A stretch of 33,252 nucleotides of DNA from the NCBI RefSeq assembly GCF_008868155.1, contig NZ_WBKR01000045.1, positions 1 to 33,252 on the forward strand, given 5' to 3'. Below, in pieces: positions 22,437 to 30,683 of this stretch. The translations under genes were made by a program, and so were the position numbers. The stretch is from Micromonospora sp. ALFpr18c (lineage in GTDB: Bacteria > Actinomycetota > Actinomycetes > Mycobacteriales > Micromonosporaceae). Under the pieces are notes generated by a model, which made no database searches, was not told the DNA's origin, and saw nothing but the letters and a program-made list of their open reading frames with translations. How positions within the stretch are numbered: the first letter of the stretch is position 1; every line of letters starts with the position of its first letter.

Positions 22437-23390
22437 GTGAGCATGATCACCGAGCGCCCCGCGAGCAACCCCGCCGGGCAGCCCCCGGCGCGGGCGGCCG
22501 AGGGTCCGGTGGCGCGGCGGGACGTGCGCGCGATCGTGTCGGCGTACGTGGCCCTGACCAAGCCGCGCATCGTGGAACTGCTGCTGGTCACCACCGTGCC
22601 GGCGATGATGCTCGCCGAGGGTGGCCTGCCGTCGCTGTGGCTGATGGCCGTGGTGCTCATCGGTGGCTCGCTCGCCGCGGGAGCGGCCAGCGTGATCAAC
22701 TGCTACATCGACCGGGACATCGACCAGTTGATGCGGCGTACCAAGCGGCGACCGCTGCCGGCGCACACCGTGTCGCCGCGTAACGCCCTGGTCTTCGGTC
22801 TGGTGCTGGCGGCCGTCTCGATCGTCCTGATGGCGGCGTTCACCAACCTGCTCGCCGCCGGGCTGACCCTCGCCGCGATCCTCTACTACGACGTCGTCTA
22901 CACGCTGTGGCTCAAGCGCTCCACCCCGACGAACACCTTCTGGGGTGGCGCCTGCGGTGCCGCTCCGGTGCTCATCGGCTGGGCGGCGGTGACCGGCACG
23001 CTGGCGCCGGCCGCGTGGGGGCTGTTCGCGGTGGTCTTCTTCTGGCAGATGCCGCACTTCTACCCGCTCGCCATGAAGTACAAGGACGACTACGCCCGGG
23101 CCGGGATCCCGATGCTGCCCGTGGTGGCCTCCACCCGCCGGGTGAACGCCGAGATCCTGATCTTCGCCTGGCTCACCGTGCTGACCTCCCTGGCGGTCTG
23201 GCCGCTGGGGCTCAGCGCGATCTACGGCGTGCCGACGCTGGTGGTGGGCGCCGTCTTCCTGGTCGAGGCGCACCGGCTCTGCGCTCGCGCGACGCGCGGC
23301 GAGGCGGTCAAGCCGATGCGGCTGTTCCACTGGTCGACCACGTACCTCACGATCGTCTTCGTGGCCGTCGCGCTCGACGCGCTGCTCTGA
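22437..23390 (+). CDS. ctaB: Protoheme IX farnesyltransferase (heme O synthase)
   Basis: A 317-residue polytopic membrane enzyme of the UbiA superfamily that adds a farnesyl group to heme B to make heme O, the precursor of heme A in cytochrome c oxidase. The first Asp-rich motif is [21 protein letters not shown] and the second is [39 protein letters not shown] lies between them. About eight or nine hydrophobic helices are visible. The N-terminal ~30 residues are Pro/Ala-rich and cytosolic. The GTG at 22437 follows GGAAGG. Divergent from tkt; ctaA lies 1.7 kb downstream on the other strand. Confidence 0.96.
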   Translation: MSMITERPASNPAGQPPARAAEGPVARRDVRAIVSAYVALTKPRIVELLLVTTVPAMMLAEGGLPSLWLMAVVLIGGSLAAGAASVINCYIDRDIDQLMRRTKRRPLPAHTVSPRNALVFGLVLAAVSIVLMAAFTNLLAAGLTLAAILYYDVVYTLWLKRSTPTNTFWGGACGAAPVLIGWAAVTGTLAPAAWGLFAVVFFWQMPHFYPLAMKYKDDYARAGIPMLPVVASTRRVNAEILIFAWLTVLTSLAVWPLGLSAIYGVPTLVVGAVFLVEAHRLCARATRGEAVKPMRLFHWSTTYLTIVFVAVALDALL

Positions 23391-23675
23391 CCTGGGGTTC
23401 GACCTGCCTGGCCACGCTGGTGGCAATCCTTGACTAATCAGCGTCATGGATGAGTTTTCCCGGTTTAACGTCACATCAGAGTAACTTTCGGCATGAGTCG
23501 GATCGACTCAAGCTGCGGCGACCGACGGCCGATTTGTCAGGGTGCTTTGAGCCCATAAGTCCGTCTAAAACCGGACAGCAAATCTGTACTCTTCCTTAAA
23601 CCTGTAGGTAATTGGCATCACAAAAGCTTCATGGTTCTCGCCCGGACGAGTGGAACTCTGCTTAGGCTTCGCGTC
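23391..23675. other. AT-rich intergenic region with inverted repeat
   Basis: This 285-bp gap is much poorer in G+C than its surroundings, especially 23430-23640. It holds a 17-bp inverted repeat TGAGTCG-GAT-CGACTCA (23494-23510) and a small hairpin GTCCG/CGGAC (23561-23578). No credible gene was found on either strand. Confidence 0.55.
23663..23668 (+). promoter_or_regulatory. Candidate -10 box for a leaderless mRNA
   Basis: TAGGCT ends 7 nt before the ATG at 23676, which has no clear ribosome binding site. The predicted start of transcription coincides with the start codon. Confidence 0.5.
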
Positions 23676-24011
23676 ATGGCAGATGGTTCCGATACGACGC
23701 TGACGGCCGAGCAGACCGTCGGTGAGCAGGCGCCCCACGGCCTGGTCGCCGGCCTCAAGGCGTTCGCCGCCGGACATGGCGGAGCGAAGGCGGTCATCGA
23801 GTACGTCGGCAAGCGTGGCGCGCGGATCGTCCTGGTGGGTTCCGACGGTGAGTGGGGCGACCAGTTCGCCGACGACACCGTCACCGCCCGGGAGGCGTGC
23901 GCCAAGGCGGGAGTCACCGTCGAGAACGCCTGGGAGCGTGAACTGATGGACCAGATGCGTCCGAGCAACGACCTCTGGCGGTCGATGGCCCGGCGCACGA
24001 TGGCCCGCTGA
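23676..24011 (+). CDS. Conserved hypothetical protein
   Basis: A 111-residue soluble protein I cannot assign. After a ~20-residue polar N terminus it has a helix (HGLVAGLKAFAAGHGGAKAVIEYVG), a strand-turn-helix (GARIVLVGSDGEWGDQFADDTVTAREACAKAGV) and a helical, basic end (LWRSMARRTMAR). There is no signal peptide, Cys cluster or known motif. The SDGEWGDQFADD stretch is acidic and could be a conserved surface. High G+C at third positions supports coding. The ATP-grasp gene begins 15 nt after its stop, so the two may form a unit. Confidence 0.75.
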   Translation: MADGSDTTLTAEQTVGEQAPHGLVAGLKAFAAGHGGAKAVIEYVGKRGARIVLVGSDGEWGDQFADDTVTAREACAKAGVTVENAWERELMDQMRPSNDLWRSMARRTMAR

Positions 24012-24025
24012 GATAGACAGCTGAA

Positions 24026-24946
24026 TTGACCGACCACCACCAGTCGACCCGGGGGAAACCCCGGGTCGCTCTCGTCACCTGCACCGACCTGACCGACCTC
24101 GACCCGGACGACCGGCTGGTCCTCGCGCCGCTCGCCGCCCGGGACGTCACCGTCGAGGCCGCCGTCTGGGACGACCCCGACGTCGACTGGTCCTCCTACG
24201 ACCTGGTCGTGCTCCGCTCACCATGGGACTACGCGCTGCGCCGCGACGAGTTCGTCACCTGGGCCGCGTCCGTCCCGGCGCTGGTCAACCCGGCCGACGT
24301 GGTGCGCTGGAACACCGACAAGCGCTACCTCGCCGAGCTGAGCGCCGCGGGAGTGCCCACCGTGCCGACCTCCTGGGTCGAGCCGGGGGAGAGTTGGCAG
24401 CCACCCGCCGACACCGGCGAGTACGTGATCAAGCCGGCGGTCAGCGCGGGCAGCCAGGACACCGGCCGGTACGACCTGGCCGACCCGGAGCACCGCGACC
24501 TGGCCGTGGCACACGTACGCCGGCTGTCCACCGCCGGCCGGACGACCATGGTCCAGCCGTACCTGAGTGCCGTCGACACCGAGGGCGAGACGGCACTGCT
24601 CTACCTGGCCGGTCCGGCCGGGCTCAGGTACAGCCACGCCATCCGCAAGGGCCCGATGCTGACCGGCCCGGACCACGGCCCGGACGGGCTCTACAAGGCG
24701 GAGGAGATCACCGCCCGTACCGCCCGCCCCGACCAGCTGGCGGTCGCCGAACGGACGCTCGCCACCGTGCCCGGCGGGACGCGGCAGCTGCTCTACGCCC
24801 GGGTCGACCTGATCCCCGGCCCGGACGGCGACCCCATCCTGGTCGAGCTGGAGCTGACCGAGCCGTCGCTGTTCCTCGGGTACGCCGACGGCGCCCCCGA
24901 CCGCCTCGCCACCGCGATCACCACCCACCTGGCCCTGCGCGCCTGA
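24026..24946 (+). CDS. ATP-grasp domain protein (glutathione synthetase/DcsG-like)
   Basis: A 306-residue protein with an ATP-grasp fold, which forms amide bonds through an acyl-phosphate. Seen: DLVVLRSPWDYALRRDEFVTW and LVNPADVVRWNTDKRYL (substrate-side domain), an ATP-binding lysine in EYVIKPAVSAGSQDTGRY, and the metal-binding region LYARVDLIPGPDGDPILVELELTEPSLFLGY. The pattern resembles stand-alone enzymes such as DcsG, but no cycloserine genes are nearby and the substrate is unknown. The start is unusual: TTG at 24026 with no ribosome binding site and a TAGACA box 6 nt upstream. No better start was found before the conserved region. Confidence 0.85.
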   Translation: MTDHHQSTRGKPRVALVTCTDLTDLDPDDRLVLAPLAARDVTVEAAVWDDPDVDWSSYDLVVLRSPWDYALRRDEFVTWAASVPALVNPADVVRWNTDKRYLAELSAAGVPTVPTSWVEPGESWQPPADTGEYVIKPAVSAGSQDTGRYDLADPEHRDLAVAHVRRLSTAGRTTMVQPYLSAVDTEGETALLYLAGPAGLRYSHAIRKGPMLTGPDHGPDGLYKAEEITARTARPDQLAVAERTLATVPGGTRQLLYARVDLIPGPDGDPILVELELTEPSLFLGYADGAPDRLATAITTHLALRA

Positions 24947-24982
24947 GCCGCGTTCCCGGGCGGTCACGCGAGGCGCTGTGGT

Positions 24983-25062
24983 CACGATCCGCGCAACACC
25001 GGGGAAAGTGCTGTCTCCGGTGCGTCGGAGGCAGCAACATCCGCGACGGTGCGCGGATCGTG
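24983..25062. repeat. 80-nt palindromic, three-way-junction-like element
   Basis: A perfect 13-bp outer stem (CACGATCCGCGCA at 24983-24995, complement at 25050-25062) encloses two further hairpins: CACCGGGGA/TCTCCGGTG (24997-25005 with 25014-25022, one G-T wobble) and CGTCG/CGACG (25023-25027 with 25044-25048). It fills most of the gap between two convergent genes and may terminate both, but its complexity suggests a repeat element or structured RNA. Confidence 0.75.
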
Positions 25063-25073
25063 GCGCGGGGCCG

Positions 25074-26018
25074 TCAGGCGCTGACGGGGACGGCTTCGAC
25101 GTCGGCCGCGGCGGTCTGGGGCGTCGGGGTGCTCGGGCGGCGTTCGCGGGTGGACCACTGGACGGAGAGAGTGGCCAGCAGCACCAGGCAGGAGCCGAGC
25201 ATGTGCGCGCCGACCAGGATCGCCGGCACGTGGGTGACGTACTGCACGAAGCCGATGACGCCCTGACCCAGCTCCACCGCGAGCAGGACGATCGCGGCCC
25301 GGGTGGCCCGGGACGCGCCGACCGCGCGGAACGCGAAGATCAACGCCACCGAGAGGCCGATCAGCAGGAAGACGCCGTCGGCGTGCACCTGGGAGATCGA
25401 CTCCGGGTCCAGCCCGTTGCGGGCCGCGCCGTGGTCGCCGGCGTGCGGGCCGCTGCCGGTGACCCAGGTGCCGATGACCAGTACGGCGGCGGCGACGCCG
25501 GTGGTGACGCGGGTCAGCGCGCGCAGGGGGGCGGGCACCACGGCCACCGTCGGGCCGTCCGGGTCGCCGATCCGCCGCCAGAGGGCGTACGCGGCGGCGA
25601 GCACCGCCATCGAGGCGAGGAAGTGCAGCCCCACCACCCACGGGTTGAGGTTGGTGAGCACGGTGATGCCACCGATCACCGCCTGGGCGGGGATGCCGAG
25701 GAAGACCGCGATGGCGAGGGCCAGCAGCCCGGGCCGGCGGGGCCGGTGGGCCAGTACGGCCAGCACGGTGGCCAGCGCGATGAGCCCCACCGCGAAGGTC
25801 AGCATCCGGTTGCTGAACTCGATCACCCCGTACACGCCCATCTCGGGTGTCGTGACGTACGACTCGTCGGTGCACCGGGGCCAGGTGGGGCAGCCGAGGC
25901 CCGAGGCGGTCAACCGGACGGCCCCGCCGGTGACGACGATGCCCACGTTCGCGATGATCGAGGCGAGGGCGAGGCGGCGCAGCAGGGTGCCGGAGACCGG
26001 ACGGACGATTCGGTTCAC
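25074..26018 (-). CDS. ctaA: Heme A synthase
   Basis: A 314-residue membrane enzyme of the CtaA/Cox15 family, oxidising heme O to heme A for cytochrome oxidase. Eight hydrophobic segments are visible. The first loop has the Cys pair in GLGCPTWPRCTDES. Candidate heme-ligand histidines lie in GLHFLASM, QVHADGVF and GAHMLGSC. The motif usually read E-x2-H in the first half is here EFSNRM, with Asn instead of His and the Glu retained. The GTG at 26018 is chosen because the first helix follows soon and TAGGAT lies 7 nt upstream, suggesting leaderless mRNA. Divergent from sufR. Confidence 0.94.
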   Translation of the reverse strand: MNRIVRPVSGTLLRRLALASIIANVGIVVTGGAVRLTASGLGCPTWPRCTDESYVTTPEMGVYGVIEFSNRMLTFAVGLIALATVLAVLAHRPRRPGLLALAIAVFLGIPAQAVIGGITVLTNLNPWVVGLHFLASMAVLAAAYALWRRIGDPDGPTVAVVPAPLRALTRVTTGVAAAVLVIGTWVTGSGPHAGDHGAARNGLDPESISQVHADGVFLLIGLSVALIFAFRAVGASRATRAAIVLLAVELGQGVIGFVQYVTHVPAILVGAHMLGSCLVLLATLSVQWSTRERRPSTPTPQTAAADVEAVPVSA

Positions 26019-26025
26019 GGCGCAA

Positions 26026-26031
26026 ATCCTA
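26026..26031 (-). promoter_or_regulatory. -10 box for leaderless ctaA mRNA
   Basis: TAGGAT on the minus strand is followed by 7 nt and then the GTG. There is no Shine-Dalgarno sequence. It shares the short ctaA/sufR intergenic region (116 bp) with the suf promoter. Confidence 0.55.
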
Positions 26032-26121
26032 CGCACCGTAGTGATCGAGGTTCGTCCGACTCGGTCGGGTCGGTGGTTCGGATCACCGGAGCCCGGGTTT
26101 GCCACCCTCCGGGTAATTACG

Positions 26122-26135
26122 TAACGTTGGCGTTG
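26122..26135 (+). promoter_or_regulatory. suf promoter -10 and overlapping probable SufR operator
   Basis: TAACGT (26122-26127) ends 7 nt before the sufR GTG, the geometry of a leaderless promoter. The 14 bp TAAC-GTTGGC-GTTG differ in one base from CAAC-N6-GTTG, which I recall as the motif reported for SufR of Streptomyces avermitilis. Binding here would cover the -10 and the start site, giving autorepression. The palindrome TTACGTAA lies just upstream (26117-26124). Confidence 0.6.
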
Positions 26136-26935
26136 TGAAAAACGCGGCGGCGCTCTCCGGGCAGCAGTCGGCGGCCCCAGCGGCCGTCGGCGCGTCGGTG
26201 TCCGCGCCCGTCGTGACCACCTCGGCCGGGTCCACCGGCGCCGCGGCGGCCGAGGTCTCCACCCGGGACCGGGTCACCCAGCTGCTGCTGGAGCGGGGTG
26301 CCACCACCGCCGCGCAGCTCGGCGTGGCGCTCGGTCTGAGCCCGGCGGCGATCCGCCGGCACCTCGACGCGATGCTCGCCGACGGTGACGTGTTCGCCCG
26401 TGAGCAGACCGTGCAGGGCAGTCGTGGTCGGGGCCGCCCGGCGAAGGTGTTCCTGCTGACCGAGGCCGCGCGGGTGCGCTGTGGCACCCATCACTACGAC
26501 AACATGGCCACCGCCGCGCTGCGCTGGATCGCCCGCAGTGGTGGTTCGGGCGCGGTCGAGGCGTTCGCCACCGAGCAGGTGTCCGCCCTGGAGTCCCGCT
26601 GTCGGGCCGCCATGGAGGACGCCGGCGACGATCCCCTCGCGCGGGCGGAGGCACTCGCCGGAGCGCTCACCGCCGAGGGATACGCTGCCAACGCGACCAC
26701 GATCGCCTCCGGCGGGCAGCTCTGCCAGCACCACTGCCCGGTGGCGCACGTGGCCGCCGAGTTTCCCCAGCTGTGCGAGGCCGAGACCGCGGTGATATCC
26801 CGTCTGGTCGGCACCCACGTGCAGCGCCTGGCCACCATCGCGCACGGCGACGGGGTGTGCACCACGCACATTCCGACCCAGCCGACCCGCGCCCAATCCG
26901 GTAATCCCGTCACCACTGTGAGGACAGATAGATGA
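26135..26935 (+). CDS. sufR: Fe-S cluster-sensing repressor SufR
   Basis: A 266-residue winged-helix repressor of the suf operon. After a ~40-residue Ala/Ser/Thr-rich N terminus, the DNA-binding domain covers about 42-110 ([25 protein letters not shown], then the wing [17 protein letters not shown]). The Fe-S ligands appear as Cys197-x3-Cys201-x12-Cys214 and Cys242. Their spacing of 4, 13 and 28 matches what I recall for Mycobacterium tuberculosis SufR (Rv1460). Holo-SufR represses and cluster loss derepresses in studied relatives. The GTG at 26135 has no ribosome binding site but sits 7 nt after a -10 box. The stop overlaps the sufB start. Confidence 0.93.
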   Translation: MKNAAALSGQQSAAPAAVGASVSAPVVTTSAGSTGAAAAEVSTRDRVTQLLLERGATTAAQLGVALGLSPAAIRRHLDAMLADGDVFAREQTVQGSRGRGRPAKVFLLTEAARVRCGTHHYDNMATAALRWIARSGGSGAVEAFATEQVSALESRCRAAMEDAGDDPLARAEALAGALTAEGYAANATTIASGGQLCQHHCPVAHVAAEFPQLCEAETAVISRLVGTHVQRLATIAHGDGVCTTHIPTQPTRAQSGNPVTTVRTDR

Positions 26936-28362
26936 CCGAGCAGATCGTCCAGCCCCTGACCCAGGAAGAGCAGCTCGCCGCCCTGGGTCGCTACGAGTAC
27001 GGCTGGTCCGACCCGGACGCCGCCGGGGCGGTCGCCCAGCGCGGCATCAACGAGGCGGTGGTGCGGGACATCTCGGCCAAGAAGAACGAGCCGGCCTGGA
27101 TGCTCGACCTGCGGCTGAAGGGTCTGCGGCTGTTCGGCCGTAAGCCCATGCCGGCGTGGGGCGCGGACCTCACCGGGATCGACTTCGACAACATCAAGTA
27201 CTTCGTGCGGTCCACCGAGAAGCAGGCCACCAGCTGGGAGGACCTGCCCGAGGACATCAAGAACACCTACGACCGGCTGGGCATCCCGGAGGCGGAGAAG
27301 CAGCGCCTGGTCGCCGGTGTCGCGGCGCAGTACGAGTCCGAGGTCGTCTACCACAAGATCCGTGAGGATCTTGAGGAGCAGGGCGTCCTCTTCCTGGACA
27401 CCGACACGGCGCTGCGTGAGCACGAGGACGTCTTCAAGGAGTACTTCGGCACGGTGATCCCGGTCGGCGACAACAAGTTCGCCGCGCTGAACACCTCCGT
27501 GTGGTCCGGCGGCTCGTTCATCTACGTGCCGAAGGGTGTGCACGTCGAGATCCCGCTGCAGGCCTACTTCCGGATCAACACCGAGAACATGGGCCAGTTC
27601 GAGCGGACGCTGATCATCGTCGACGAGGGTGCGTACGTGCACTACGTCGAGGGCTGCACCGCGCCGCTCTACTCCTCCGACTCGCTGCACAGCGCGGTCG
27701 TGGAGATCATCGTGAAGAAGAACGCGCGCTGCCGTTACACGACCATCCAGAACTGGTCGAACAACGTCTACAACCTGGTGACCAAGCGCGCCGTCTGCCA
27801 CGAGGGCGCGACCATGGAGTGGGTCGACGGCAACATCGGCTCCAAGGTGACGATGAAGTACCCGGCGGTCTACATGACCGGCGAGCACGCCAAGGGCGAG
27901 GTGCTCTCGGTGGCGATGGCCGGCGAGGGCCAGCACCAGGACGCGGGCGCCAAGATGGTGCACGCCGCGCCGCACACCTCCTCGACCATCGTGTCGAAGT
28001 CGATCGCCCGGGGCGGCGGCCGCACCTCGTACCGGGGTCTGGTGCAGGTGCTGGAGGGTTCGCACCACAGCCGTAGCACGGTCAAGTGCGACGCGCTGCT
28101 GGTCGACACCATCTCCCGCTCGGACACCTACCCGTACGTCGACATCCGTGAGGACGACGTGTCGATGGGGCACGAGGCGACCGTCTCCAAGATCAGCGAC
28201 GACCAGCTCTTCTACCTGATGAGCCGGGGCCTGAGCGAGGACGAGGCGATGGCCATGATCGTGCGTGGCTTCATCGAGCCGATCGCCAAGGAGCTCCCGA
28301 TGGAGTACGCCCTGGAGCTGAACCGGCTGATCGAACTCCAGATGGAGGGCGCGGTCGGCTGA
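26932..28362 (+). CDS. sufB: Fe-S cluster assembly scaffold SufB
   Basis: A 476-residue scaffold subunit that builds Fe-S clusters in the SufBC2D complex. Family motifs: [84 protein letters not shown]-like core strands through NCTTIQNWS-type sequence (here [17 protein letters not shown]), [38 protein letters not shown], and a C-terminal helix [19 protein letters not shown]. Length is usual and there is no intein, which some mycobacterial SufB proteins carry. The ATG overlaps the sufR stop (ATGA) with GAGG upstream. Confidence 0.97.
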   Translation: MTEQIVQPLTQEEQLAALGRYEYGWSDPDAAGAVAQRGINEAVVRDISAKKNEPAWMLDLRLKGLRLFGRKPMPAWGADLTGIDFDNIKYFVRSTEKQATSWEDLPEDIKNTYDRLGIPEAEKQRLVAGVAAQYESEVVYHKIREDLEEQGVLFLDTDTALREHEDVFKEYFGTVIPVGDNKFAALNTSVWSGGSFIYVPKGVHVEIPLQAYFRINTENMGQFERTLIIVDEGAYVHYVEGCTAPLYSSDSLHSAVVEIIVKKNARCRYTTIQNWSNNVYNLVTKRAVCHEGATMEWVDGNIGSKVTMKYPAVYMTGEHAKGEVLSVAMAGEGQHQDAGAKMVHAAPHTSSTIVSKSIARGGGRTSYRGLVQVLEGSHHSRSTVKCDALLVDTISRSDTYPYVDIREDDVSMGHEATVSKISDDQLFYLMSRGLSEDEAMAMIVRGFIEPIAKELPMEYALELNRLIELQMEGAVG

Positions 28363-28423
28363 CGCCGCCCGTCCCCCGTCCGGCCGACCTGACACCGTCG
28401 TCGTAGAACAGACCAAGGAAGAA

Positions 28424-29566
28424 ATGACTACCCAGGCTTCCGCGCCGCCCAGCACCAAGTCGCAGGCGCTGCGCTCGTACGACGTCGCCGACTTCCCGGC
28501 CCTCACCGGCCTGGAGGAGGAGTGGCGGTTCACCCCGCTCAAGCGCCTCCGTGGCCTGACCGGTGCGGCTCCGGCCGCGACCGGCACGGTCCGGCACGAG
28601 TACGGCGACCTGCCCGAGGGCGTGGCCGTCGAGCGCATCGGCACCGACGACCCGCGGGTGGGCAGCGTGCTCATGCCGGTCGACCGGGTCAGTGCGCTCG
28701 CGTACGGCGGCGCCGGTGAGGCGCTGCTGCTCACCGTCGCCAGTGACGTGGTGGTGGGCGCGCCGGTGAGCCTGCGGGTGGTCGGCGGCGGTGCGGAGAG
28801 CCTGGCGTTCGGGCACACCTTCATCGAGGTGGGCCGCTTCGCCGAGGCGACCCTGGTCCTGGAGCACGTCGGCTCGGCGACCCTGGCCGACAACGTCGAG
28901 GTCGCCGTGGCCGACGGCGCGAAGCTGACCCTGGTCACGGTCGCCGACTGGGCCGACGACGCGGTCCAGGCGCAGCACCTCAAGATCAAGCTGGGTCGGG
29001 ACGCACGGGTGGTGCACATCCAGGTCTCCCTCGGCGGCGACCTGGTCCGGCAGTTCACCAGCGTGGAGTACACCGGGCGGGGTGGCGAGGCCGAGCTGTA
29101 CGGCGTCTACTTCGCCGACTCCGGCCAGCACCTGGAGCACCGGCAGCTGGTGGACCACACCGTGCCGGACTGCCGCAGCTACGTCGGCTACCGGGGTGCC
29201 CTGCAGGGCGACGACGCGCACACCGTCTGGGTGGGCGACGTGCTGATCCGGGCCGAGGCGACCGGCACCGACACGTACGAGATCAACCGGAACCTGCTGC
29301 TCACCGACGGCGCGCGGGCGGACTCCGTACCCAATCTGGAGATCGAGACCGGCGAGATCGCCGGCGCCGGCCACGCCAGCGCGACCGGCCGCTTCGACGA
29401 CGAGCAGTTGTTCTACCTGATGGCCCGGGGCATCCCGGAGGGTGAGGCCCGCCGTCTGGTGGTCCGCGGCTTCTTCGCCGAGCTGATCAACAAGATCCCG
29501 GTGGAGGAGCTGCGCGAGCGCCTCGGCGACGCCATCGAGGCCCGGCTGGCCAAGGCGGGCGCCTGA
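28424..29566 (+). CDS. sufD: Fe-S cluster assembly protein SufD
   Basis: A 380-residue paralogue of SufB that forms the SufBC2D complex and helps iron acquisition. The N terminus (FPALTGLEEEWRFTPLKRL) is typical of SufD. The beta-helix core contains HLKIKLGRDARVVHIQVSLGGD, LYGVYFADSGQHLEHRQLVDH and SYVGYRGALQGDDAHTVWVG. The C-terminal part has GHASATGRFDDEQLFYLMARGIPEGEARRLVVRGFF, matching the SufB tail. AAGGA precedes the ATG at close spacing. It lies 61 nt after sufB, the longest gap in the operon, and its stop overlaps the Rieske gene by 1 nt. Confidence 0.96.
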   Translation: MTTQASAPPSTKSQALRSYDVADFPALTGLEEEWRFTPLKRLRGLTGAAPAATGTVRHEYGDLPEGVAVERIGTDDPRVGSVLMPVDRVSALAYGGAGEALLLTVASDVVVGAPVSLRVVGGGAESLAFGHTFIEVGRFAEATLVLEHVGSATLADNVEVAVADGAKLTLVTVADWADDAVQAQHLKIKLGRDARVVHIQVSLGGDLVRQFTSVEYTGRGGEAELYGVYFADSGQHLEHRQLVDHTVPDCRSYVGYRGALQGDDAHTVWVGDVLIRAEATGTDTYEINRNLLLTDGARADSVPNLEIETGEIAGAGHASATGRFDDEQLFYLMARGIPEGEARRLVVRGFFAELINKIPVEELRERLGDAIEARLAKAGA

Positions 29567-29892
29567 TGATCCGGATCTGCTCCACCGAGGACGTGCCGAA
29601 GGGCACCGCGATCAGCGCGGACGTCGACGGCACGCCGATCGCGCTGGTGCACGGCGAGGACGGCGAGTTCTACGCCGCCTACGACGAGTGCTCGCACGCC
29701 TCGGTCGCCCTCTCCGAGGGGGAGGTCGACGGTTGCACGCTCGAGTGCTGGCTGCACGGCTCGCGCTTCGACCTGCGCACCGGCGAGCCGAGCGGGCTGC
29801 CCGCGACCGAACCCGTCCCCGTCTACCCCGTCGAAGTCCGCGACGGCGACATCTACCTCAGCCTGACGCCGAGTAATGGAGTGACCCGATAA
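29566..29892 (+). CDS. Rieske [2Fe-2S] ferredoxin in suf operon
   Basis: A 108-residue Rieske-fold protein of the non-heme oxygenase ferredoxin/NirD-like type. Ligands are Cys42-x-His44 (ECSHAS) and Cys61-x2-His64 (ECWLHGS). The intervening EGEVDGCTLEC and following FDLRTGEPSGLPATEPVPVYPVEV are typical. There is no signal peptide or disulphide Cys pair, so it is a soluble cytosolic electron carrier. It overlaps both neighbours by 1 nt (TGATG with sufD, TAATG with sufC), so its expression is locked to cluster assembly. It may supply electrons to the SUF machinery or simply depend on it for its cluster; this is not settled by sequence. Confidence 0.93.
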   Translation: MIRICSTEDVPKGTAISADVDGTPIALVHGEDGEFYAAYDECSHASVALSEGEVDGCTLECWLHGSRFDLRTGEPSGLPATEPVPVYPVEVRDGDIYLSLTPSNGVTR

Positions 29893-30665
29893 TGAGCACC
29901 CTGGAGATCCGCGACCTGAAGGTGTCGGTCAAGCTGCCCGAGGGTGAGCTCAAGCCGATCCTGGCCGGCGTCGACCTGACCGTGAAGTCCGGCGAGACCC
30001 ACGCCATCATGGGCCCGAACGGGTCCGGCAAGTCCACCCTGGCGTACTCGATCGCCGGTCACCCCAAGTACGAGATCACCGGCGGTTCGGTGACCCTCGA
30101 CGGCGAGGACGTGCTGGCCATGACGGTCGACGAGCGCGCCCGCGCCGGCCTCTTCCTGGCCATGCAGTACCCGGTCGAGGTGCCCGGCGTCTCGGTGGCG
30201 AACTTCCTGCGTACCGCCAAGACCGCCATCGACGGCGAGGCGCCGAAGCTGCGCACCTGGGGCGGCGAGCTGCGCGGTGCGATGGAGCGCCTCCAGATGG
30301 ACCCGGCGTTCGCCCAGCGCAACGTCAACGAGGGCTTCTCCGGCGGTGAGAAGAAGCGGCACGAGATCGTCCAGCTGGAATTGCTCAAGCCGAAGATCGC
30401 GATCCTCGACGAGACCGACTCCGGCCTCGACGTGGACGCGCTGCGCGTGGTCAGCGAGGGCGTCAACCGGGTCCGCGACACCGGCGACACCGGCGTGCTG
30501 CTGATCACCCACTACACGCGGATCCTGCGCTACATCAAGCCGGACTTCGTGCACGTCTTCGTGGCCGGCCGGATCGTCGAGCAGGGCGGGCCGGAGCTGG
30601 CCGACAAGCTCGAGGCCGAGGGCTACGAGCGGTACGCCGCCGGGGCCGGCACGGCCAAGGCCTGA
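29892..30665 (+). CDS. sufC: Fe-S cluster assembly ATPase SufC
   Basis: A 257-residue cytosolic ABC-type ATPase that drives conformational change in the SufBC2D scaffold. Walker A is GPNGSGKS (41-48). The Q-loop lies in LAMQYPVEVPGV. The signature FSGGEKKRHEI (149-159) is the SufC variant of the ABC motif. Walker B is IAILDETDSGLD (169-180), and ITHYTRIL holds the switch His. There are no membrane segments. The start overlaps the Rieske stop (TAATG). Confidence 0.97.
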   Translation: MSTLEIRDLKVSVKLPEGELKPILAGVDLTVKSGETHAIMGPNGSGKSTLAYSIAGHPKYEITGGSVTLDGEDVLAMTVDERARAGLFLAMQYPVEVPGVSVANFLRTAKTAIDGEAPKLRTWGGELRGAMERLQMDPAFAQRNVNEGFSGGEKKRHEIVQLELLKPKIAILDETDSGLDVDALRVVSEGVNRVRDTGDTGVLLITHYTRILRYIKPDFVHVFVAGRIVEQGGPELADKLEAEGYERYAAGAGTAKA

Positions 30666-30683
30666 GCGAGAGGCGCTGCCGAG

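Noticed and set aside
23565..23777. Minus-strand 70-codon frame in the AT-rich gap
   Set aside because: It runs antisense into the unknown gene at 23676, has no ribosome binding site and an unlikely composition at its end.
24983..25062. Three-armed fold considered as a tRNA
   Set aside because: The acceptor-like stem is 13 bp, and there is no anticodon loop, T-loop TTCRA sequence or CCA context.
26494..29073. A very long open frame (about 859 codons) antisense to sufR-sufB-sufD
   Set aside because: It mirrors strongly conserved SUF genes. Long antisense frames are expected in DNA with this G/C third-position bias, and the predicted product matches nothing recognisable.
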